From NCBI GenBank assembly GCA_963971425.1, contig OZ020514.1, positions 46,529,527-46,593,526 on the forward strand: a stretch of DNA of 64,000 nt. Direction: 5' to 3'. The DNA is from Bryoerythrophyllum caledonicum. Taxonomy: Eukaryota > Streptophyta > Bryopsida > Pottiales > Pottiaceae. Each line of letters begins with the position of its first letter. The stretch's first letter is position 1. The notes below the pieces were generated by a model, which saw nothing but the letters and a program-made list of their open reading frames with translations, ran no database searches and was not told where the DNA came from. Below are positions 57,401 to 64,000 of this stretch, piece after piece. The translations under genes and the position numbers were made by a program.

Positions 57401-59282
57401 TATACCAAGCGTACCACCCCTCGACGCACATTGCGTCGCTTCCGTGCCTACCGGGCCCCAACGTCATACAAGTAAGCCTCTCCGTAGATGAAGGATTGAT
57501 TCCCGGAGGACTGCTTCATAGGTGTGGACATGACATTGGCTTTGAAGGCAAAAATTGCCTCCGCAGCCAACTTGGCCCGTATAGCCACCAAATCCTCCTC
57601 ATTGGATAGAGTTGTCACAATCAATGACCTCCCAATGATGGCATGGGCACCTTGCCCTCCAACATACTACCCGCGAAGTGGAAGACACCGGATGGTTGAA
57701 ACTCCGGTGTTAGAAGTCCACACTGACAAACACCGGCAACTACAACACTTTATACGCCAAGGTGTGTGCGGCATCTCCACGACTAGAAGAAAACGGTGGG
57801 ACCAGGGTCGGAGCGGCAATAGAAGTTGCCGCATCCGCGATGCTAAACGAAAGAGGTAACCAGGACTAACCAATGTGGTCCAGCAATCCCGTATGGCGTG
57901 GACGGCCACTACCTCCTAGCATAGAGCGAGAACGTGTCACCGCCTATGCACTAGTCTGAGCACGAGTGGCAACTGCTCTTACCACTTCCCTTGAAGCGCC
58001 ATACAAATAGCGATCTAGGGCTGAAGGTGAGCGTTGATTCCTCACCGGAGGTTGTGTGTCTGCCACTTGCTCCAAAGAAGCCATCTCGCTCATCTGCTTC
58101 GTTAACTCTGCCATTTTGGCCCGTAGAGTCTTCACGAGATATGATTCACTAGCCAAAGATCCTCGGCGCTTCTCCAGGTGAAGACAAAATAGTTCTGATT
58201 ACTGTGGCCAGTCTTGCTACAATGAGAATATGTCACGGATTACTTGGCCTTACCCCCAGCCTTCTCTACAGTCTTGGCCGCCTCGATCTTGGCCTTTATG
58301 GTGCCTGCCCTCTTCTTCTTGGAGCAATTGGGGTACCCCTTGGTGTGACCCACCTCCCCACAAGCCCAACAATGCAGAACCTTTTGAGGGTATGCCTTCG
58401 CCAAGCCACAAGTTGCAATGGCAAGCTTCTTGGGTTTACGAGCGTCCATCACCGCCAAGACAAATCCGTGGCCTCGCTTACGCCCAAGGCTCTATCAAGC
58501 GCTTCCATATCAGCAAACGCTTGCGCTAAAGTGGCTATCTCGTGATATCAAAAAACAAAATGTGTATTAATCAACTCTACCATCCACTTATCTAGCTTGG
58601 AGATGAAGATCATCACCAGCTAGCGCTCCGTAAACACATCACCAGCCTTTGCTCACAACCATGCCAAGTGAATATACATGGTGCATGGGGTATCGTCCTT
58701 CTTCCGGTAGAAATCCTAGATGCACTGCATCTGATCACGCTTGAACTTCCCGTACTCCACCTCCAAGTGCGCCATGAATTGCGCCAAATGATCAAAGGCT
58801 GGCGGATCGCCAACCACCATCAATGGTGCACGTGTTGTTACGGCCTCTTTGCTACGCCGTTTAGCCACAAAGGCCATGCCCTTGCTCCTAGAGTCCTCAT
58901 CGAGAAAACCTTGTTCCACCTTGGGCTCTTTGGTGGAAGTCGGGAGTTGGGCAACCGCACTCTCCTTGAGCGCAGTTACCAACTCCACACGCTGGCGCCA
59001 ATTTTCTTCAATGGGCGCAACTGTGCATTGTGCTGCATGGTCCACGGTCTGTATGACTGAAGGGCCTCCTATTTCAAATGTTGTGGTAAGAGCTCAAACG
59101 CATACCAATCGTTAAACGACGGCATCTGTTTACGCTTCTCTTTCATCCATGTCTGGAATTGGAGCCGCTAATTGGCTCCAATGCCCCCAACGCGTTCCGA
59201 GAACTTGTCTTATACGACATGTTCGAGATCGTCCTCCATGTTGTCAAACGTGCCCACGCCTCATACTTGAAGCCTATGATTA
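57401..59282 (-). pseudogene. Retrotransposon gag region with zinc knuckle
   Basis: From the hAT boundary: a gag-type segment with MPSFNDWYAFELLPQHLK (about 59090-59130), then 59045-58716 with KRSKEAVTTRAPLMVVGDPP and QFMAHLEVEYGKFKRDQMQC, then 58458-58240 with a zinc-knuckle-like CWACGEVGHTKGYPNC (C-x2-C-x4-H-x6-C, two residues longer than the usual x4 at the end) and a Lys-rich tail. 58156-57944 has a helical MAELTKQMSEMASLEQVADT segment. Frameshifts separate the pieces. Plus-strand frames over this region are shadows. The 5' end is cut by hAT copy B. Confidence 0.7.
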
Positions 59283-59435
59283 GAGTTGTCATAACGGACG
59301 GGTTGAGGTGATCAGTCCGGCCGGACGGGCGGACGGTTTGGACGGATTGCCTGAAGTGCGCCCAGTCATTTTTTGCCGGTAAGAAAACTTTACTGTGAAA
59401 GACACGTCACATTCAGGCGTGTCACGCCACGGTGG

Positions 59436-59507
59436 CGCTTGGGCGGGGACGGCTCCCTGGGGGCGGGGACGCCTCTATTAGGGGCGAGGACGTCCCCGCC
59501 CCTGCAT
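59436..59507. repeat. 3' GC palindrome cluster of hAT copy B
   Basis: GGGCGGGGAC and GACGTCCCCGCCCCTGCATC words, eroded relative to copy A, with one intact GACGTC at 59487. Confidence 0.65.
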
Positions 59508-59721
59508 CATTCACCTAGAGGACCTTAATGTCTAAAAGCAAAATATGTTTATTACATTAAATCATTTCACGATATACCAACAATGCCCTGATTACATACT
59601 TCCAAACCAAGTAATATCGGCACTAGATATCTAAGAAACTTTTGAATCTCCTAGCTTCTTCTATGAATTATCACGACTCTCTTAATTTTGCATACATAAA
59701 CGTAGCTACTTTTCTTGTCTC

Positions 59722-62700
59722 TTAATTATTCAAACGACCCAATCTGCGCACTCTTTCGAAGGACGGGCCACCCATAACCGCATCTCGAAGGATAATATCA
59801 TCATCATTTGGTGCCTCATTGCAATCAATACGGTTGTCATCATTAGCACCTTCACCGCTCTCATCTTCGTATTTTCCATTGCTACCATCGGTAGTCCAAA
59901 AGCCCTCTACTTCAAAGTTGTCATCGCGAAGCTCTATGACTATTTCACCATCGCAACGCGAGCGTCTGAATCTCTTTTGTCGATGTGCGTGAGGATCATC
60001 GCCGTTGGAACTTATGGTTGGGCCGCTGGTAGGACAAACTGCTGGACTCAGAACAACAAACGCCGGAGTTGATGAAGAGCGTCCTAGAACATACGTGTCC
60101 AAAAACGATTGTACAACCACGTTCGGATCTCGTGCCCCTATTCCAATGAAGGGACCTCTACAAAGTCTTGAGGATGATGCTTCGCCGTTGTTTCTTCCTC
60201 CACAGCCTCTAGGCACTCCACGGCCTCTAGGCGCTCCACGGCCTCAAGACCCTCAACGGGCATTAGTCCTTCCACTGGGTTGTTGATATTGACCCATTAG
60301 ATGAATTGGCCCCGCTCTAGCGGCCAAAGGGGGTCTGCTATTTCTGGCAGTAGTAGCGGAAGTGTTTAGACCCGTCCCCTCAACGCCTACACTTTGTTGA
60401 AAAGGTCCATACATGGCATTTGCCGTTCTAGGAGAAGAGGAATTCCGGGAAGGCGGCGTTGGTACATTCTGGTCATTGATAACAGTAGGCAACACCACAA
60501 CCGGAGATGGTTGTGGCTCAAAGTCCTCTGTGAATGCAGAAGCATCAGAGGGGTCTACATATTCCAGGTCAAACGCCTTCGCTGATTAACAACCCTTATA
60601 TTTCTTGTAGCCGTCCCTACAATTGTTGTATTTTCAACATTTGAGTCAAAGTCTCCTTAAACGACTCCAGTGCTACGAAATGATGCACCCATTCCAATAG
60701 GACTCCCCTAGCCATACCGATTTTCAACCAATCCTTGGTTGTTTGGAGTCGTAGTATTTACTGCAATCTCTCTGGCTCCGTTGTTGTCAGCGTCTCCATT
60801 TCCACCTCCATAACCTGATGGGGAATTGTCATCATCGCGAACGTTCCCGACATTGCCCCCTCCCGTTTCAGGCTCTTCAAGGTTAGTCACATTTGGGATG
60901 TCGCTCTCTGAGGAAGTAGACAAAGGTTGCACTTCATAAATGCCCTCATTTTGAGGAAGATGAGGCAAAGGACTGCGACGAGGACTTTGATTCCAAGGTC
61001 CCCAACGACCTTGAGCCAATTCTACTTCCACGTCGTCATTATCTCCATAATAGTTTCTCGTTTTCTCAAGGTGATCAGCGCCTTCCGCCCAAAGATTAGG
61101 GTTCCCCCGATACTCTAGCGGGGAGCGGAGAGCTTCCATATTGTGCTCCTCCTCTTCCTCGGCTATCAACACATCAAATTCACGATTATGTTCACCCACC
61201 GGGACCGGCCCTAGGACATCTGGGTCGGAATCCTCCAAGTGAATATTCGCATCGTACCATCGAACGGGATCGGCCCCTGGTCTTGGTTGAAGGCATCGGC
61301 TATTGGTATAAATATTCACCAATGACCCAGCCTTTTCCGCCGCTAATCTATTTCGGCTCTTGTTGTGGACAAAAGAATACATACTCCAGTTTCGTTTGCA
61401 AGAGCTAGCTGAATACGTAAGGGCTAGAATACGAACAACTATTTTAGACAATGCCTTGTCTGCAATTCTGGCCCACCATTGGTGGAGTTGAAGCTTTGTT
61501 TGGCAGATGTTAGATGCCTCGGTAGGGCCATATGGTCATGTGCCCTCCTCGTACTGTGTTAACTCATATTGGACGTTGTCATAAGAGATGTCCAATACCT
61601 CCATCATTTTGCGCCCAACCCGGTTCAATGCTCTTTGTGCGATTCCGTCAGCCCTAAGTGCCACCGGGCGTCAAAAGATTGCTCAAGAGTGGATGCAATT
61701 TCAGCTCGTAGAGTAAAGGGTGACTCTCTTAAAGAGTACACGAGTTCTCGCAAATTATGCATCACAAGCCACACACAACCCATGGCTGGTTCTCAGCCAT
61801 CAAACACACGCAATGCCTTCAAAACATCCCGAGTCATGTGCACGTAATTCTGACATCGTTACCAAAAGGCCATATCTTCGATGGTTTGCACCACATTATG
61901 CGAAGCGGTTGCTCCTTGGTCTCCATTCTGTTTATTCCGTAGGGTTGCAAAGTAGTTTACAACACGGGGGTGGTCTTTCAACTGCTCCAACACTCCTTTG
62001 AGTCTCACCAATCGATCCAACATAAGGAAATTACAAGCAAAGCGGGTTTCACTTGGCACTATAATTTGCAGGTTTGGACTCAAGTCACAAAGTGTCCCCA
62101 TTGTCGCATGATGGTTTCTAATATATTTGCACAATTTCTTTGCCCTCTCTATTAAATCTTTAAATTCTTGGACCTTCGCCCAATCTTCCAACATGAGATC
62201 CAATGCATGTGCCATGCACCCCTGCTTGTGAATGTGCGGGTATGTGAGAATAATATCATCCATCGCTCCAAGCATGTTGGGAGCATTGTCTATACAAATC
62301 TGTGTCACATTCTTGGAACCCACCTTCTCAATGTAAACTTTCACTTGGTCCACTATGTACCGCATGGACTTCTTTTGACCACTGGTATCTATGCTCCCCA
62401 AGAATATGTCACCAGTGGGGCACGACATCATTAAATTCATGAGGGGCCTCCGATGGACAGCATCCCAACCATGCGTGCATATCGACACCCCATAATTCTT
62501 GATTGCCAAACCAACATTGGCTTCAATCTCTTTCTCAATTTGCAACCTCTTAGGTTCAATCAATCTAGTCCTCAACTAGTGATATGTAGGAGGAGTGTAC
62601 TCAAACTTTGCCACGGATGTTGCCCTCACCGCATCGATGAACGCCTGATTTTGCGCCACATTAAAAGGCACATTCGCCTGATAGAAAAAGGTCGCCCACT

Positions 62701-63214
62701 TCTCATCAAGTTCCTTCCTCTTTGCAATGTTAAAAGCATCAAGCATCCGTTGTTGATGTAGTTGCCCAGATCTAGTGGAATTCGAGGCGGTAAGACCACC
62801 CGACATATATGAAGGGCCGTTTCCTTCAGAGAGATTAGGCACTCCTTCCCGAGGCCCACTTCTTACCCCACCCGCCACATTATTTTAAGTGTCGGATTGG
62901 CTTGAAGTGTCAATAGTTGGTGCCCTCGATGGACCATTGGGACCTGAATCTCTGCCATACATGTCCCTGCCCGTCATTCTTTGCAGAACAATGTTTTTAC
63001 AGTTGGCAAATTGATGTTGCACATGGGGAGGTAGGCTACGACAAATCGACCTTTCTAGCTTGGCGCCATATCCAAAGTGAGCAAACGCACGCTCAGGTTT
63101 AAAGCTAAAAGTAAAGTTGCCGAAAGCACAACTCACTTTGTCCCCGTTGTCACCAAAATTGTACCAAGGTTCCCATTCCTTTGTTTGCTTCTTTTGACTT
63201 CCAATTGCATTCAC
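59722..63214 (-). pseudogene. hAT transposase copy B, multiple stops and frameshifts
   Basis: Pieces in order: 63214-62885 (BED finger; KQTKEWEPWYNFGDNG), 62878-62576, 62575-61859 (QICIDNAPNMLGAMDD, GCMAHALDLMLEDW), then after a frameshift 61451-60708 (SSCKRNWSMYSFVHNKS and the acidic tail), and 60498-60253 and 60216-59722 (disordered tail to RLGRLNN). Stops relative to copy A: TAA 62885 (copy A CAA), TAG 62576 (also stop in copy A), TAA 61859 (copy A CAA), TAG 60708 (copy A CAA). The first catalytic-type Asp of ICTDGWDD is His here (ICTHGWDAV), so the copy is inactive independently of its stops. The long C-terminal tail is retained, showing that it is an original part of the family. Confidence 0.92.
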
Positions 63215-64000
63215 GGATTATGCCAAATACCCCCAGCTTCTCCCGTCTAAGCCAAAATATGGGGCTAGATATAGTATAGAATCGGGTGAAAATATGAGGT
63301 CTGATAGCGTTGGTGCACTACTTGAACCAATTTTTACATCACCTCAGCCGCACACCAGTGCCGCCTGCCACCCAAGTAGACTTGCAAGGAGCTTTAATTA
63401 AATTGAGGTCCAAGGGATGGAGGCCAAGGTGACAAGCGTGAGGACAAACCGCCCTCCCCGATCCTTTTATACACAAAACAAGAACAAGTGGGACCTGATG
63501 CGCCAAAAGCGGGGACGTCTCCATGAAGGGGCGGGGACGTCTCCGCCCCACCAGGGCACGGGCGGAGACGTCCCCCCAACCGAGGTGAAGGAGGCTTTTG
63601 GGGCATTTTGGGTGCTTAGGCACTCATCCTCTCCATAGGGCGGGTGGAGGTTTTAATATAGGATGCCTTATTTTTGGTTCCGACAAGATTGCGACGCACT
63701 TAGAATAACAAAGCAGATTATGTCTAGGACAGAAGGCTATATGGAAAGTACGACTTTTGTCCATTGACGGCATGCTCTCCAATAAGGAACACCTTTATTA
63801 GCTCTCTATTAGTTTTGGGCCGGACATAAGAGACTAGAAATGAATGCACCACTAGACATAGGAAATTGGAAAAATATTGAAAATATTAAGGAGATAAAAA
63901 TAAGAGACTTTTCAAGTTTCGTAAGAATTTATTAAATCAAGTGTTGAATAGCAGGGAAGCTATGCAAGTCCCCATCCATAAGGGGTAGTATAAGCTTGTA
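63215..64000 (-). promoter_or_regulatory. Upstream module and GC palindrome cluster of hAT copy B
   Basis: On the minus strand this carries the same ordered blocks as 5930-6737. GACGTC-centred GC words lie at 63507-63580 (cores near 63515, 63537, 63567). The segment 63640-64000 holds TTGTCGGAACCAAAAATAA, TTATTGGAGAGCATGC and GGATGGGGACTTGCATAGCT. Confidence 0.75.

Larger units (their letters stand above)
50092..59282 (-). mobile_element. Ty3/gypsy-type retrotransposon remnant carrying a C5 DNA methyltransferase
   Basis: Order on the minus strand from 59282: gag with a zinc knuckle, aspartic protease, C5-methyltransferase domain, reverse transcriptase, RNase H. Integrase and both LTRs were not found; the coding similarity stops at 50092. 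The 5' end abuts hAT copy B at about 59283 and presumably continues beyond the window. A 3.4-kb insertion (52270-55693) and a small CGGACGG-rich insertion (about 56033-56255) interrupt the methyltransferase part. Many stops and shifts show it is dead. Confidence 0.88.
59283..64000 (-). mobile_element. hAT transposon copy B, inverted relative to copy A, runs off the window
   Basis: Homologous to 5930-10778 over its whole visible length. The 3' limit is at about 59283 (CATAACGGACGGGTTGAGG on the plus strand), where the retrotransposon gag sequence begins. The other end lies beyond 64000. It abuts and probably inserted into the Ty3 element. Confidence 0.87.

Noticed and set aside
57524..59115. 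Several plus-strand frames across the retrotransposon gag/protease region
   Set aside because: Shadows of the minus-strand gag and protease sequence.
1..64000. Possible reassignment of TAG/TAA to glutamine, since many premature stops sit where Gln fits
   Set aside because: The intact F-box gene ends with TAA at the conserved position, several stops are TGA at Arg (CGA) sites, and hAT copy comparison shows CAA against TAA and CGA against TGA between copies. Mutation explains this better.
1..64000. U-to-C RNA editing restoring Gln/Arg codons, as in hornwort and fern organelles
   Set aside because: That editing is organellar; these are nuclear-type mobile elements with frameshifts as well.

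Overview
The window looks like the nuclear genome of a land plant, probably of non-seed (bryophyte, lycophyte or fern) grade. The one intact host gene is a five-exon, plant-type F-box gene at 19.8-21.7 kb. Almost everything else is decayed mobile-element coding sequence, some of it spliced, set in AT-rich DNA. Taxonomic placement is inference; no organellar, rRNA or tRNA gene was seen.

Layout. 0-5.8 kb: a protein-kinase-like reading frame (minus, cut by the window edge) faces away from a RING-finger protein pseudogene (plus) across a GC-rich palindrome cluster; a truncated second copy of the RING family's N-terminal domain follows. 5.9-10.8 kb: a hAT transposon (copy A) whose transposase has an unusually long disordered C-terminal tail. 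10.8-13.6 kb: a degenerate, spliced, mobile-element-like gene that the hAT abuts. 14.1-16.2 kb: two degenerate FCP1/HAD-phosphatase-like genes in tandem, with a private family of TCGGCGG palindromes. 19.0-19.5 kb: a 415-bp MITE just downstream of the F-box gene. 21.7-25.6 kb: non-coding DNA with a minisatellite. 25.6-29.1 kb (minus): a multi-exon pseudogene with a ParB/sulfiredoxin-like INGHHSVEAS motif. 29-38.6 kb: a long AT-rich interval with CA repeats, ACTTAAGT arrays and larger duplications. 38.6-41.5 kb (plus): a DUF7869-type gene, with an older copy on the minus strand at 42.4-45.6 kb. 50.1-59.3 kb (minus): a Ty3/gypsy retrotransposon with gag, protease, a C5 cytosine methyltransferase domain, reverse transcriptase and RNase H. 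It is split by a 3.4-kb insertion with a 9-bp target duplication, and hAT copy B (59.3-64 kb, opposite orientation to copy A) abuts it.

Most notable signal: about 20 copies of a short palindrome (arm GTTATCCTCGA, one to a few bases, then its reverse complement) lie between 26.25 and 38.51 kb. All fall in inferred introns or intergenic DNA of the ParB-like/DUF7869 region and none in a recognised exon. This suggests an undescribed large plant mobile element with a protein of ParB-like motif and many dispersed palindromic sites. The hAT (GACGTC-centred GC palindromes) and the FCP1-like region (TCGGCGG palindromes) show the same logic with different words. A second theme is decay: most premature stops sit where a single C-to-T change in CAG, CAA or CGA explains them, and hAT copy comparison proves this in several cases.
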